In this document: piece by piece, positions 39,368 through 48,171 of the stretch | Position numbering within the stretch: the stretch's first letter is position 1 | How the letters are laid out: each line of letters begins with the position of its first letter | DNA from: Janthinobacterium lividum | Lineage (GTDB): Bacteria; Pseudomonadota; Gammaproteobacteria; Burkholderiales; Burkholderiaceae_D | NCBI RefSeq assembly: GCF_023509035.1 | Contig: NZ_CP075583.1 | Coordinates: 1,922,001-1,986,000 of the forward strand | DNA: 64,000 nt | Direction: 5' to 3' | Translations under genes and position numbers: made by a program | The notes under the pieces: generated by a model | What the model was told of the DNA's origin: nothing | What the model saw: only the letters and a program-made list of their open reading frames with translations | Databases searched by the model: none

Positions 39368-40300
39368 TTAGCTGGCCAGCTGGCGCTGGCGCTGGCGCTG
39401 GCGCTGGTCGCGCCGGTAGGCGCCAGGCTGCTCGCCGGTGACCCGCTTGAAGGCGCGCGTAAAGGCGGCGTGCGAGCGGTAGCCCACCAGTTCGGCCGCG
39501 CGTTCGACGGAGACGCCGTCATGCAGGCGCCGTGCGGCGATCTTCATGCGCAGCAGGAGCAGGAATTGGGCCGGCGAGTGGCCGCTGGCACTGGCGAAAT
39601 GTTTGCAAAAGCTGGCGCGCGACATGCAGGCGGCCTTGGCCATGTTCTCGATCGACCAGTCGTCGGCGGGGGCGTCGAGCATGCGTTCGAGCAGCGGCGA
39701 AAATGCGGGCTGGTGCAGCAGTGACAGCAGGCCGGCCGCCACTTGCTCGCCCTGCGCCACATGGCGAATCAGGTAAAAGAACAGCAGTTCGACCAGGCGC
39801 GCGATGAGCGGCGACGGCTGTTCCGGATCGCCGCCCGCCTCGGCCAGGATCAAGTCGAACAGCGCGGCGGCGGCGCTAAAGGCGGGCGCATCGCCGCGTA
39901 TCAGCAGATACGGCGGGAAGGAGTCGACGATCAGTGTGGAGAGGGCGCCGCGAAATTGAAAGAAGCCGCAGGCCAGCGCCGTCGCCGGCTGCTCCGTCGG
40001 CGCTTGCAGCGGCAGCATGGCTTGCGCGCTCACCGCATGCAGCGGGTCGCTGTGGGGACTGAGGAAGTGTGGCAAGTCGCGCAGCAGGAAGACGCCGTCG
40101 CGCGGGCCGAGCGCAATCGGCGCCGCCCCGTCGAGGTGCAAATAGCAGTGGCCATCGAGCACCAGGTGAAAGCTGCCCAGTTCCCGGCCCGCCGTGGAAG
40201 CGCGCCAGCGGCCGCAGTACTGGCCCACATGCAGGACGGCGGTGTCGAGTTCCAGGCTGCCGAGCAGCCAACGCGCCAGTCTGTCGGTATCAGGGGGCAT
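39368..40300 (-). CDS. AraC-family transcriptional regulator
   Basis: A 310-residue regulator. The N-terminal half is a cupin-like sensing domain of the AraC-binding type (DGVFLLRDLPHFLSPHSDPLH). The C-terminal half has two helix-turn-helix motifs (IENMAKAACMSRASFCKHFA and AAELVGYRSHAAFTRAFKRV) of the AraC/XylS family. The end is an odd RDQRQRQRQRQLAS tail made by a hexanucleotide repeat. It lies 117 bases upstream of the AhpD-like gene on the same strand, so it may regulate that cluster, an inference from position only. Confidence 0.92.
   Translation of the reverse strand: MPPDTDRLARWLLGSLELDTAVLHVGQYCGRWRASTAGRELGSFHLVLDGHCYLHLDGAAPIALGPRDGVFLLRDLPHFLSPHSDPLHAVSAQAMLPLQAPTEQPATALACGFFQFRGALSTLIVDSFPPYLLIRGDAPAFSAAAALFDLILAEAGGDPEQPSPLIARLVELLFFYLIRHVAQGEQVAAGLLSLLHQPAFSPLLERMLDAPADDWSIENMAKAACMSRASFCKHFASASGHSPAQFLLLLRMKIAARRLHDGVSVERAAELVGYRSHAAFTRAFKRVTGEQPGAYRRDQRQRQRQRQLAS
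39380..39407 (+). repeat. CTGGCG hexanucleotide tandem repeat (4.7 copies)
   Basis: CTGGCG is repeated four times and followed by CTGG (39380-39407). On the minus strand it encodes the RQRQRQRQ tail of the AraC regulator. Six-base units keep the frame, so copy-number change would only lengthen or shorten the tail. Confidence 0.85.
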
Positions 40301-40420
40301 GGGATCGCACAGGCAAAAGCTGCATCATGAAAGTTGCATCATAAGGGCCACGCGCGGCAACGCAAACGACCGATTTCGACTAAGCATATGCGCGCCATGG
40401 TTACCACTTGCCACTATCAC

Positions 40421-41260
40421 TTACCGCTTGCCACTGTGCTGCTGGAAAGCGGGACAGTCGACTTGCAGCAGCGAGCGGTCTTCCAGGCACACGGCCGACA
40501 GTTTTCCGCCCCAGACGCAGCCGCTATCGAGGCCGATCAGGTGCTCCCGCAACTGCAATCCCAGCGCCGACCAGTGGCCGAAGACGATGGTGTCGCCCGC
40601 GCTGCGCCTGCCCGGTACGTCGAACCAGGGCAGCAGGCCGGAGCCTGGCGGAGGGCTGCCGCTCTCCTTCATCTTGAAGTCCATCACGCCATCCGGCGTG
40701 CAAAAGCGCAGCCGCGTCATGGCGTTGACGATGCAGCGCAGCCGGTCGGCGCCCTGCAGGTCGTCGCGCCAGGCGGCCGGCTCGTTGCCGTACATGGTGC
40801 GCAGGAACGCCACCCAGCCGTCACTGCGCAGCATGGCGGACACTTCCCCGCTCAGGGACAGGGCCTGGGCTGCGCTCCATTGCGGCAGCAAGCCCGCATG
40901 CACGAGCACATGCCCCTGGTGCTGCAGGGCGAGCGGCCGGTGGCGCAGCCAGGTGATCAACTCGTCGCGATCGGGCGCGTCGAGGATCTCGGCCAGCGTA
41001 TCGGACGCATGCTCAGGCCGGATGCCGTTGGCCACGGCCAGCAGGTGCAAGTCATGGTTGCCCAGGACACTGTCGGCCAGGCCCTGCTGCGCCAGCGCGT
41101 ACACGTGGCGCAGGGTGGCCAGCGAGGCCGGGCCGCGATTGATCAGGTCGCCCGCGAACAGCAGACGGTACGGACCGCTTGCCGCCGCCTGGATCCATTC
41201 GATCAGTTCGATGGTTTGTGCATGGCAGCCTTGCAGATCGCCGATAAAGTAAGTTTTCAT
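40421..41260 (-). CDS. apaH: Symmetrical bis(5'-nucleosyl)-tetraphosphatase
   Basis: ApaH cleaves Ap4A to two ADP and also removes Np4 caps from RNA. The 279-residue protein begins [20 protein letters not shown] with the metallophosphatase GDxxG motif, then [18 protein letters not shown] (GDxxNRG), [13 protein letters not shown] (GNHD) and [12 protein letters not shown]. Length fits ApaH. It stands alone, with about 450 bases upstream before the H-NS gene in the opposite direction. Confidence 0.96.
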   Translation of the reverse strand: MKTYFIGDLQGCHAQTIELIEWIQAAASGPYRLLFAGDLINRGPASLATLRHVYALAQQGLADSVLGNHDLHLLAVANGIRPEHASDTLAEILDAPDRDELITWLRHRPLALQHQGHVLVHAGLLPQWSAAQALSLSGEVSAMLRSDGWVAFLRTMYGNEPAAWRDDLQGADRLRCIVNAMTRLRFCTPDGVMDFKMKESGSPPPGSGLLPWFDVPGRRSAGDTIVFGHWSALGLQLREHLIGLDSGCVWGGKLSAVCLEDRSLLQVDCPAFQQHSGKR

Positions 41261-41712
41261 ATGTGCTGGGGTGAAGTGAACTACACGTCTGCATTATAAG
41301 CATGCCAGCCCTCTGGCGTTGGGTACATTGCCGGCCTGTGATCAATTGTGCGCGCGACCGGCGGGAGGGAAAAATCGGATACCGATTATGCCGCATGCGG
41401 ATTTAATGGTCTTCATTTCCCGCAGGAGTACATCGATATTAATCCGCCAGCGCATTTTCTGAATGAATAGCCGCGCCATGCCAGCCTTGCAAGCCGCATG
41501 CGCTGGCAAGCCGGCATGCGATTCATCCTTGCCTATTTATTTATTACGCGTGTTTTCGGCATATTCCTCATTTAATCTTAATGTTGAGCAGATAAATAAG
41601 TCGATGGCCGTGATTAAAATGACGATGGATTATGCAGCGGTGCGCAGATGTTTATACAATGTAGTATATTTCACGCTTATTTTATTATTTAACAATGTAA
41701 AGGATATACGGG
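41261..41712. other. Intergenic region upstream of the H-NS-like gene
   Basis: 452 bases between divergent apaH and hns. The part from about 41540 to 41705 is clearly AT-rich with long A/T stretches (for example near 41640-41700), unlike the GC-rich genes around it. This is the sort of DNA H-NS proteins bind, so autoregulation is plausible. AAAGGA just before 41713 is the hns ribosome-binding site. No convincing coding sequence is present. Confidence 0.5.
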
Positions 41713-42021
41713 ATGGATCTGTCAATGATGACGATGCTGGAATTGCGCAAGCTGGAAGATAATGTCAAGCAGGAATTGAACAGCCGCGAACGTGAAGATT
41801 TGAACAAGGCGCGCGAACAGATCATGGCCATCGCGCAGCAGGCGGGTATTCCGTTGAAACAGCTGATACTCGACGGCTTGCACCCGCGCACGGGCAAAGT
41901 CGCGGTGCGTTACCGCCATCCTGACAATGCGAACGAGCAATGGACAGGCCGTGGCCGCCAGCCGCTGTGGGTCAAACAATGGGTGGAATCGGGCAAGTCT
42001 ATCGATCTGCTGCGCGTATAA
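41713..42021 (+). CDS. H-NS family nucleoid-associated protein
   Basis: A 102-residue DNA-binding protein. The N-terminal half is helical and should form the oligomerisation coiled coil (MLELRKLEDNVKQELNSRER). The C-terminal half has the H-NS DNA-binding motif QWTGRGRQPLWVKQWVES, with GRGRQP as the minor-groove hook. H-NS-like proteins silence AT-rich and horizontally acquired genes. Length fits the short betaproteobacterial members. The AT-rich upstream region may be its own target. Confidence 0.94.
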   Translation: MDLSMMTMLELRKLEDNVKQELNSREREDLNKAREQIMAIAQQAGIPLKQLILDGLHPRTGKVAVRYRHPDNANEQWTGRGRQPLWVKQWVESGKSIDLLRV

Positions 42022-42112
42022 TTCGGTATACTCTTGGCGCAGTAGCAAGCTGTCAGTTGCGCGCTGCACCTTGCCAGGCACCCTATTTGACCCTACTTAT
42101 ACCGCCCATACC

Positions 42113-43507
42113 ATGCTTCCATTGTCCAGAACGATCTTCAAGGCCTACGATATTCGCGGCATCATCGCTAAAACCCTCGATGCCAGCGTGGCCCACAAGA
42201 TCGGTCAGGCATTTGGCCAGGCCGCCCTGGCCAAGGGCGAGCAGCGGGTCGTGATTGGCCGCGATGGCCGCCTGTCGGGACCGGAATTGACGGCGGCGCT
42301 GGCGCAGGGCTTGCAAGCGGCAGGTGTCGACGTGATCGACCTGGGCGTGGTGGCCACGCCGATGGTCTACTTCGGCACGAATGTGCTCGACACGCATTCC
42401 GGCATCATGGTCACGGGCAGCCATAATCCACCCGACTACAACGGCTTCAAGATGGTGCTGGCCGGCGAAGCGATCCACGGCGAAGCTATCCAGGCGCTGT
42501 ACCACAGCATCGTCGCGCACGACGGCAGCGCCAGCGTCAAGGACGTTGCCAACCCGGGAACCTATGCCACGCACGATATCCGCGCCGCCTATCTGGAGCG
42601 CATCCTGGGCGACGTCAAGCTGGCGCGGCCGATCAAGATTGCCGTCGACTGCGGCAATGGCGTGGCCGGCGCGTTCGCGGGCGACCTGTTCCGCGGCATG
42701 GGCTGCGAAGTCATCGAGCTGTTCTGCGAAGTCGATGGCAATTTCCCGAATCACCACCCGGACCCGGCGCATCCGGAAAACCTGCAAGACCTGATCCGCT
42801 GCCTGGCCGAGACGGACGCCGAAATCGGTATCGCTTTCGACGGCGACGGCGATCGCCTGGGCGTGGTCACCAAGGATGGCCAGATCATCTACCCTGACCG
42901 CCAGATGATGCTGTTTGCGGCCGACGTGCTGACCCGCCATCCGGGCGCGCAAATCCTGTACGACGTGAAATGCACGCGCCACCTGGCGCCGTGGATCAGC
43001 AAGCATGGCGGCGTGCCGCTGATGTACAAGACTGGCCACTCGCTGGTGAAAGCCAAGCTGCGCGAGACGGGTGCGCCGCTGGGCGGCGAAATGAGCGGCC
43101 ATATCTTCTTCAAGGACCGCTGGTACGGTTTCGACGACGGCCTGTATTCGGCCGCGCGCCTGCTGGAGATCCTCACGCGCGAAGCCGATCCTTCCGCCCT
43201 GTTGAACTCCCTGCCGCAGTCCGACAGCACGCCGGAACTGCACCTGGAACTGAAGGAAGGCGAGAACGTCGCGCTGATGGACATGTTGCGCCGCGACGCC
43301 GTCTTCCCCGGCAATGAACAGATCATCACCATTGACGGCTTGCGCGTGGAATACGCGGACGGCTTCGGCCTGGCCCGCTCGTCGAACACCACGCCGGTGA
43401 TCGTCATGCGCTTCGAAGCGGAAACGCCACAAGCCCTGGCGCGCATCCAGGGGCAGTTCAAGAGCGTGATCCTGGCCGCCAAGCCAGACGCTGTACTGCC
43501 GTTCTGA
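42113..43507 (+). CDS. manB: Phosphomannomutase/phosphoglucomutase
   Basis: Interconverts hexose 6- and 1-phosphates for nucleotide-sugar, LPS or exopolysaccharide precursors. From the ATG at 42113 the protein has 464 residues, starting MLPLSRTIFKAYDIRGIIAK. The catalytic phosphoserine is in IMVTGSHNPPDYNGFKMV, the metal loop is IAFDGDGDRLGVV, and the sugar loop is LGGEMSGHIFFKDRW. Length and motifs match the AlgC type. The frame is open further upstream but without family sequence. The next gene, waaC, starts 4 bases after its stop. Confidence 0.94.
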   Translation: MLPLSRTIFKAYDIRGIIAKTLDASVAHKIGQAFGQAALAKGEQRVVIGRDGRLSGPELTAALAQGLQAAGVDVIDLGVVATPMVYFGTNVLDTHSGIMVTGSHNPPDYNGFKMVLAGEAIHGEAIQALYHSIVAHDGSASVKDVANPGTYATHDIRAAYLERILGDVKLARPIKIAVDCGNGVAGAFAGDLFRGMGCEVIELFCEVDGNFPNHHPDPAHPENLQDLIRCLAETDAEIGIAFDGDGDRLGVVTKDGQIIYPDRQMMLFAADVLTRHPGAQILYDVKCTRHLAPWISKHGGVPLMYKTGHSLVKAKLRETGAPLGGEMSGHIFFKDRWYGFDDGLYSAARLLEILTREADPSALLNSLPQSDSTPELHLELKEGENVALMDMLRRDAVFPGNEQIITIDGLRVEYADGFGLARSSNTTPVIVMRFEAETPQALARIQGQFKSVILAAKPDAVLPF

Positions 43508-43511
43508 CAGC

Positions 43512-44534
43512 ATGGCCGGTCAACCTGGCGCACAGGCGCCCTTGAAAATCCTGCTGGTGCGGGTGTCCTCGCTGGGCGACGTGTTGCATAACCTGCCCAT
43601 GGTGGCAGACATCGCCTGCCATTTCCCGGATGCGACCATCGACTGGGTGGTTGAAGAGGGTTACGTCAGCCTGGTGCGCCTGAACCCGCGCGTGGGTACC
43701 ATCTTCCCGTTCGCGCTGCGGCGCTGGCGCAAGAGCCTGGGCAAGAAAGAGACGCGCGCGGAAATCGCCGCCTTCTTCCGCAGCCTGCGCCAGACGCGCT
43801 ACGATTATGTGTTCGATACCCAGGGCTTGCTCAAAACGGGCATCATCATGGGCGCCGCGCGCCTGGTGCCGGGCGGACAGAAGGTCGGCCTGGCCAATGG
43901 CAGCGAAGGCTCCGGCTACGAAGGCATCTCGCGTCTGTTTCACACGAAGAGCATTCCGCTCGACCCGCGCACCCATGCGGTAGCGCGCGGCCGCCTGGTG
44001 GCCGGCGCCGCACTCGGCTACACGGTCGACACGCCCGCCGATTTCGGCTTGCCGGAAGTATCGGGCAACGAACCGCGCCCGGACTGGATGGGCGAGGCGC
44101 CGTACTGCGTGTATTTCCATGGCACGGCGCGCGACGCCAAGAAATGGGCGCCGGAAAACTGGATCGCCCTCGGCCACGCGCTCGCGCCCATGCCGATTTT
44201 GCTGCCCTGGGGTTCGCCCAAGGAAAAGGCGGAAGCCGAACAACTGGCGGCCAGCCTGTCCAACGCGCGCGTGCTGCCGAAACTGTCGATGGGCAACGCC
44301 ACCCTGCTGGCGCGCCACGCGGCGCTGGTGATCGGCGTCGATACGGGCCTCACGCATATCGCCGCCGCCTTTGTGCGTCCGACGGTGGAAATCTATGCCG
44401 ATTCGCCGCTGTGGAAGACGGAAGGCAACTGGTCGCCGAAAATCATCAACCTGGGCGACAAGGGTGCGCCGCCCGGCGTGCCGGAAGTGCTGGCCGCGGC
44501 ACAGCGCCTGCTGGCCGATTACCCTCCCGCCTGA
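43512..44534 (+). CDS. waaC: Lipopolysaccharide heptosyltransferase I
   Basis: WaaC adds the first L-glycero-D-manno-heptose to Kdo in the LPS inner core. The 340-residue GT9-family enzyme has ILLVRVSSLGDVLHNLPMVA at its N terminus and the donor-binding block VIGVDTGLTHIAAAFVRPTV near its end. It lies between the phosphomannomutase gene and waaA, and gmhB, which makes the heptose donor, is nearby at 47584. A 14-base tandem repeat covers its stop codon. Confidence 0.94.
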   Translation: MAGQPGAQAPLKILLVRVSSLGDVLHNLPMVADIACHFPDATIDWVVEEGYVSLVRLNPRVGTIFPFALRRWRKSLGKKETRAEIAAFFRSLRQTRYDYVFDTQGLLKTGIIMGAARLVPGGQKVGLANGSEGSGYEGISRLFHTKSIPLDPRTHAVARGRLVAGAALGYTVDTPADFGLPEVSGNEPRPDWMGEAPYCVYFHGTARDAKKWAPENWIALGHALAPMPILLPWGSPKEKAEAEQLAASLSNARVLPKLSMGNATLLARHAALVIGVDTGLTHIAAAFVRPTVEIYADSPLWKTEGNWSPKIINLGDKGAPPGVPEVLAAAQRLLADYPPA

Positions 44535-44554
44535 CTTCAACCGCCTGACTTCAA
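44527..44554 (+). repeat. 14-base tandem repeat over the waaC stop
   Basis: CCGCCTGACTTCAA occurs twice in tandem (44527-44540 and 44541-44554). The first copy contains the waaC stop codon TGA. The second lies in the short gap before waaA. It looks like a small slippage duplication that leaves both genes intact. Confidence 0.85.
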
Positions 44555-44566
44555 CATTAAACAATC

Positions 44567-45844
44567 ATGCGACTTCTTTATACCCTCGCCTGGTGGCTGG
44601 CCTTGCCCCTGGTGCTGGCGCGGCTGTGGCTGCGCGGACGCCAGGAACCCGGCTACCGCCAGCACTGGGGCGAGCGCCTGGGTTTTTACGGGCGCCAGCC
44701 GACGCCTGCTACGGATACCATCTGGCTGCACGCCGTCTCCGTCGGCGAGACGCGCGCGGCCGAGCCGTTGATCGATGCGCTGCTGGCCGCATGGCCCGCG
44801 TGCCGCATCGTCCTCACGCACATGACGCCCACCGGGCGCGCCACGGGTAAATCCCTGTTCGCGAAACACGGCGCGCGCCTGGTGCAAAGCTATCTGCCGT
44901 ATGACACGGGCGCCATGCCGGCCAGTTTCATTCGTCATTTCGCGCCGCGCATCTGCATCCTGATGGAGACGGAAGTGTGGCCGAATCTGATCCACCAATG
45001 CAATCGCCACGGCGTGCCCGTGGTGCTGGCCAACGCGCGCCTGTCGCAGCGCTCGCTGGGCAAGGCGCAGCGCCTGGGCAAGCTCATTGCCGATGCCGCG
45101 CGCGGCATCACCCTGGTGGCGGCGCAGACGCAGGACGACGCCGATCGCGTGCGCCAGCTGGGCGTGCAGGACGTGGTCGTCACGGGCAGCATCAAGTTCG
45201 ACGTCGTCGTGCCCGAGGCTGCGCTGGCGACGGGCGCCTGGCTGCGCGGCGCCATCGGTACACGTCCCGTGCTGCTGTGCGCCAGCACGCGCGAAGGGGA
45301 AGAACAGTTGATCCTTGAGGCGCTGGCACGCGCCAGCCTGCCATCTGACGCGCTGCTGCTGATTGTGCCGCGCCATCCGCAGCGCTTTGACGAGGTGGAA
45401 AAAATGATCGCCGCGCATGGCCTGGCCGTGCAGCGCAGGTCCGGCCTGACGCAGGACGACGCCGTTGCCGCGGGCACGCAGGTGCTGCTGGGCGATTCGA
45501 TGGGCGAGATGTTTGCCTATTACGCGGCCTGCGATTGCGCTTTCGTCGGCGGCAGCCTGCTGCCGCTGGGCGGGCAAAACCTGATCGAGCCGGCGGCCCT
45601 GGGCAAGCCCGTGCTGATCGGTCCCCATACCTTCAACTTTGCGCTGGTGACCGAGCAGGCGATTGCCGCCGGCGCCGCCGCGCGGGTGGCGGACGCCGAT
45701 GCGCTGATGGCGCAGGCGTCGGCATTGCTGCAGGATCCGGCGCGTTTATCTTCCATGGGAGTTAAAGCGCTGGCGTTTGCCAACCAGCACCGGGGCGCCA
45801 CGCCGCGTACCATCGCGGCCATCCAGCCTTTACTGGCAGCTTAA
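44567..45844 (+). CDS. waaA: 3-deoxy-D-manno-octulosonic acid transferase
   Basis: WaaA attaches Kdo residues to lipid IVA, an essential step in LPS synthesis at the inner membrane. The 425-residue protein starts MRLLYTLAWWLALPLVLARL, a membrane-anchoring helix. It has LHAVSVGETRAAEPLIDALL and TPTGRATGKSLF, and the GT-B C-terminal block CDCAFVGGSLLPLGGQNLIE. Length is standard. Its TAA stop overlaps the stop of the opposite metallopeptidase gene in a shared TTAA. Confidence 0.97.
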   Translation: MRLLYTLAWWLALPLVLARLWLRGRQEPGYRQHWGERLGFYGRQPTPATDTIWLHAVSVGETRAAEPLIDALLAAWPACRIVLTHMTPTGRATGKSLFAKHGARLVQSYLPYDTGAMPASFIRHFAPRICILMETEVWPNLIHQCNRHGVPVVLANARLSQRSLGKAQRLGKLIADAARGITLVAAQTQDDADRVRQLGVQDVVVTGSIKFDVVVPEAALATGAWLRGAIGTRPVLLCASTREGEEQLILEALARASLPSDALLLIVPRHPQRFDEVEKMIAAHGLAVQRRSGLTQDDAVAAGTQVLLGDSMGEMFAYYAACDCAFVGGSLLPLGGQNLIEPAALGKPVLIGPHTFNFALVTEQAIAAGAAARVADADALMAQASALLQDPARLSSMGVKALAFANQHRGATPRTIAAIQPLLAA

Positions 45845-46782
45845 GTAAACAGGACTGGAAGCTCTTGCGAGCGCTTTCTGAGCGCCTGTTTGGCCCCATC
45901 ATAATCGGGATAAATCGATTCCACGGTGGCCCAGAAGCGGGGGCTGTGGTTCATTTCCAGTAGGTGCGACAGTTCGTGCGCCACCACGTAGTCGATGAGC
46001 GGCAGGGCGAAGTGGATCAAACGCCAGTTCAGGCGGATCTTGCGCTCGATGGTGCAGCTGCCCCAGCGCGTGCCGGCCGACGATAGCGACAATGAATCGT
46101 AGCGCACGCCCAGCTTGTCCGCATACACGTCCAGGCGCGCTTCGAACAGCTGGCGTGCCTCGTGCTGGAACCAGCCCTTCACTTTTTCCTTCAACTGCTG
46201 CTCGCTGCCCGCAGGCGTGACCCATACGTGCAGTTCATTCGTCTCGCGCTGGAAGCTGGCGCGGTGGCGCGGCGCCTGGTGCAGTCGCAAGGTGATTTCG
46301 CCACCAAGATACGGCAGCACGGCGCCATCGACCCATGCCACGGGCGGGCGCTGCTGGCGCTGCACCTTGCGCTCGCCCCGCTCCAGCAGTTTCGAGACGA
46401 TCCAGCCTTGCTTGGCGCGGATGGCGTTGTCGATTTCGGCCAGGGTGACGCGCTTGGGTGCCGTGACGCGCAAGCCGTTATCGTCGATCATGAAGCCGAT
46501 GGAGCGGCGTGTGGAGCGGCGCAGGGCGAATTCGACGAGGTGGCTGCCCAGCTGCAACTGGCGCAATGGCGGGCCATCGGCGATGCGTGGCGGGGAAGGC
46601 AGGGGAGGGGATGAAGGAACAGCGACGGGTGGCACGGGCACTACCGGCCACGCTGGAACGTGAAGTGGTGGCGCCACGGGCGGCGCTGGCGGTGCCGTGG
46701 GGCGCACCGCCGGGGGCGTGCTGGTCGAGACGTCATGCGCGAACAAATCCAGTTGCTGGTCGCCGACCTTGATGGTCTTCAT
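45841..46782 (-). CDS. YgjP-like (M48/DUF45) zinc metallopeptidase
   Basis: A 313-residue protein starting MKTIKVGDQQLDLFAHDVST. Residues about 17-65 are a Pro/Ala-rich linker. The C-terminal domain has the zinc motif VAHELSHLLEMNHSPRFW (HExxH with a third His), typical of YgjP/SprT-like metallopeptidases, preceded by GTRWGSC. The target is unknown. It is last in the long minus-strand series beginning with miaB, 44 bases after the acyltransferase. The frame is open upstream, but the ATG at 46782 gives the expected N terminus. Confidence 0.9.
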   Translation of the reverse strand: MKTIKVGDQQLDLFAHDVSTSTPPAVRPTAPPAPPVAPPLHVPAWPVVPVPPVAVPSSPPLPSPPRIADGPPLRQLQLGSHLVEFALRRSTRRSIGFMIDDNGLRVTAPKRVTLAEIDNAIRAKQGWIVSKLLERGERKVQRQQRPPVAWVDGAVLPYLGGEITLRLHQAPRHRASFQRETNELHVWVTPAGSEQQLKEKVKGWFQHEARQLFEARLDVYADKLGVRYDSLSLSSAGTRWGSCTIERKIRLNWRLIHFALPLIDYVVAHELSHLLEMNHSPRFWATVESIYPDYDGAKQALRKRSQELPVLFT

Positions 46783-46826
46783 CTGCTGGCGCAGTGTCGG
46801 CTCCTGGATGACCGCGCTGATGCCGT

Positions 46827-47567
46827 CTAGCCAGCGTTGTAGGCGTGAGGCGAAATGACGCGCATTTCTGATTCTATCCAATTTTCCACCTGTTGCATCA
46901 TGCTGTCCGGGGTTTGCCCTTCCGGCGAGATCGGTTTGCCTATCGAGACGGTGATCAGTCCCGGGCGTTTGAGGAATGACTGCTTGGGCCAGCATTCGCC
47001 TGAATTATGCGCAATCGGCACCACTACGGCGCCCGTGGCGATGGCCAGACGCGTGCCGCCACTCTTGTACTTGCCCGCCTGGCCCACGGGGATGCGGGTG
47101 CCTTCCGGGAACATGATAATCCATTGGCCATCGGCCAGGCGGCGCTTGCCATGGGCGACGACGCTCTTGAACGCATGCTTGCCCTGTTTGCGGTCGATGG
47201 GGATCATGCGCAGCAGCGCCATGGCCCAGCCGAAAAACGGGATGTACAAAATCTCCTTCTTGAACACATACACGAGCGGGCGTGGCAGGCTGGGAAGCAA
47301 AAAGATGGTTTCCCAGGCCGACTGGTGCTTCGACAGCACGATGGCCGGCGCATCGGGGAAATTCTCGGCGCCCTTGACTTCATAGCGGATGCCGCAAATG
47401 ACCTTGGCACACCACAGGATAAACACGTTCCAGCGCGAGGTGACCCAATAGCGCTTGTTGTAGCTCAATGGCGCGGCAAAAAAGCACACGCAGGCCCAGA
47501 CGATGGTGGCCACGATCATGATGATCATGAACAGCAGGGATCGCAGGAACAGGGAAATATTACGCAA
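46827..47567 (-). CDS. plsC: 1-acyl-sn-glycerol-3-phosphate acyltransferase (PlsC family)
   Basis: Makes phosphatidic acid by acylating lysophosphatidic acid. The 246-residue protein starts from TTG at 47567 (LRNISLFLRSLLFM), has one N-terminal membrane helix (MIIMIVATIVWACVCFFA), motif I as LSKHQSAWETIFLL (HxxxxE, a known PlsC variant), and motif III MFPEGTRIPVGQAG. GGAG lies just before the TTG. It lies 16 bases after gmhB in the same direction. Confidence 0.92.
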   Translation of the reverse strand: MRNISLFLRSLLFMIIMIVATIVWACVCFFAAPLSYNKRYWVTSRWNVFILWCAKVICGIRYEVKGAENFPDAPAIVLSKHQSAWETIFLLPSLPRPLVYVFKKEILYIPFFGWAMALLRMIPIDRKQGKHAFKSVVAHGKRRLADGQWIIMFPEGTRIPVGQAGKYKSGGTRLAIATGAVVVPIAHNSGECWPKQSFLKRPGLITVSIGKPISPEGQTPDSMMQQVENWIESEMRVISPHAYNAG

Positions 47568-47583
47568 TGCGGTTCTCCGAAGA

Positions 47584-48171
47584 TTAAATACTGAACGCCA
47601 CGGTGGGCGCCGGTGCCGATGGCGCCTTGAGCAAATGGCTGACGACGGCGGCCAGGTCGGGGAAGACCTGGGTGCCAGGCGGCAGGCCACCCGTTTCGTT
47701 GGTTTTTTCGCCCTTGCCCGTCAAGACCAGGTAGGGCACGCAGCCGCTGATGAAACCGGCCTGCAGGTCGCGCAGCGAATCGCCGACGGTGGGCACGCCT
47801 TTTAGGCTGGTGTTATAGCGCTGCGAGATTTCATGGAACATGCCGGGCTTGGGCTTGCGGCAGTCGCAATTGTCCGCGCCCGCGTGCGGGCAAAAGAAGA
47901 TGGCGTCGATATCGGCGCCCACCTGCTGCGCCAGGGTGTGCATCTTCTGGTGGATCGCGTTCAACACCGTCATGTCGAAATATTCGCGCGCGATGCCCGA
48001 CTGGTTCGAGGCGATGACGACGCGATAACCAGCCTGATTCAGGCGGGCGATCGCTTCAAGCGAGCCGGGGATCGGCAGCCATTCGGCAGGCGACTTGATG
48101 AAGTCCGGCGAGTCATGATTAATGACGCCGTCGCGGTCGAGAATAATCAGTTTCAGCGCCGGCGTGCCCAT
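47584..48171 (-). CDS. gmhB: D-glycero-beta-D-manno-heptose 1,7-bisphosphate 7-phosphatase
   Basis: GmhB removes the 7-phosphate on the way to ADP-heptose, the donor used by WaaC. The 195-residue HAD enzyme starts [20 protein letters not shown] with the DxD nucleophile motif, has VIASNQSGIAREYFD (motif II) and the zinc-type Cys cluster FFCPHAGADNCDCRKPKPGM, then PTVGDSLRDLQAG. Its ATG shares a base with the glyS stop (TAATG), suggesting translational coupling. Confidence 0.95.
   Translation of the reverse strand: MGTPALKLIILDRDGVINHDSPDFIKSPAEWLPIPGSLEAIARLNQAGYRVVIASNQSGIAREYFDMTVLNAIHQKMHTLAQQVGADIDAIFFCPHAGADNCDCRKPKPGMFHEISQRYNTSLKGVPTVGDSLRDLQAGFISGCVPYLVLTGKGEKTNETGGLPPGTQVFPDLAAVVSHLLKAPSAPAPTVAFSI

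Noticed and set aside
39380..39407. CRISPR-like repeat
   Set aside because: The units are six bases, directly adjacent with no spacers, and lie inside a coding region.
41462..41762. 99-codon plus-strand frame before hns as a gene
   Set aside because: It overlaps the hns start in another frame, spans the AT-rich promoter region and has no recognisable motif.
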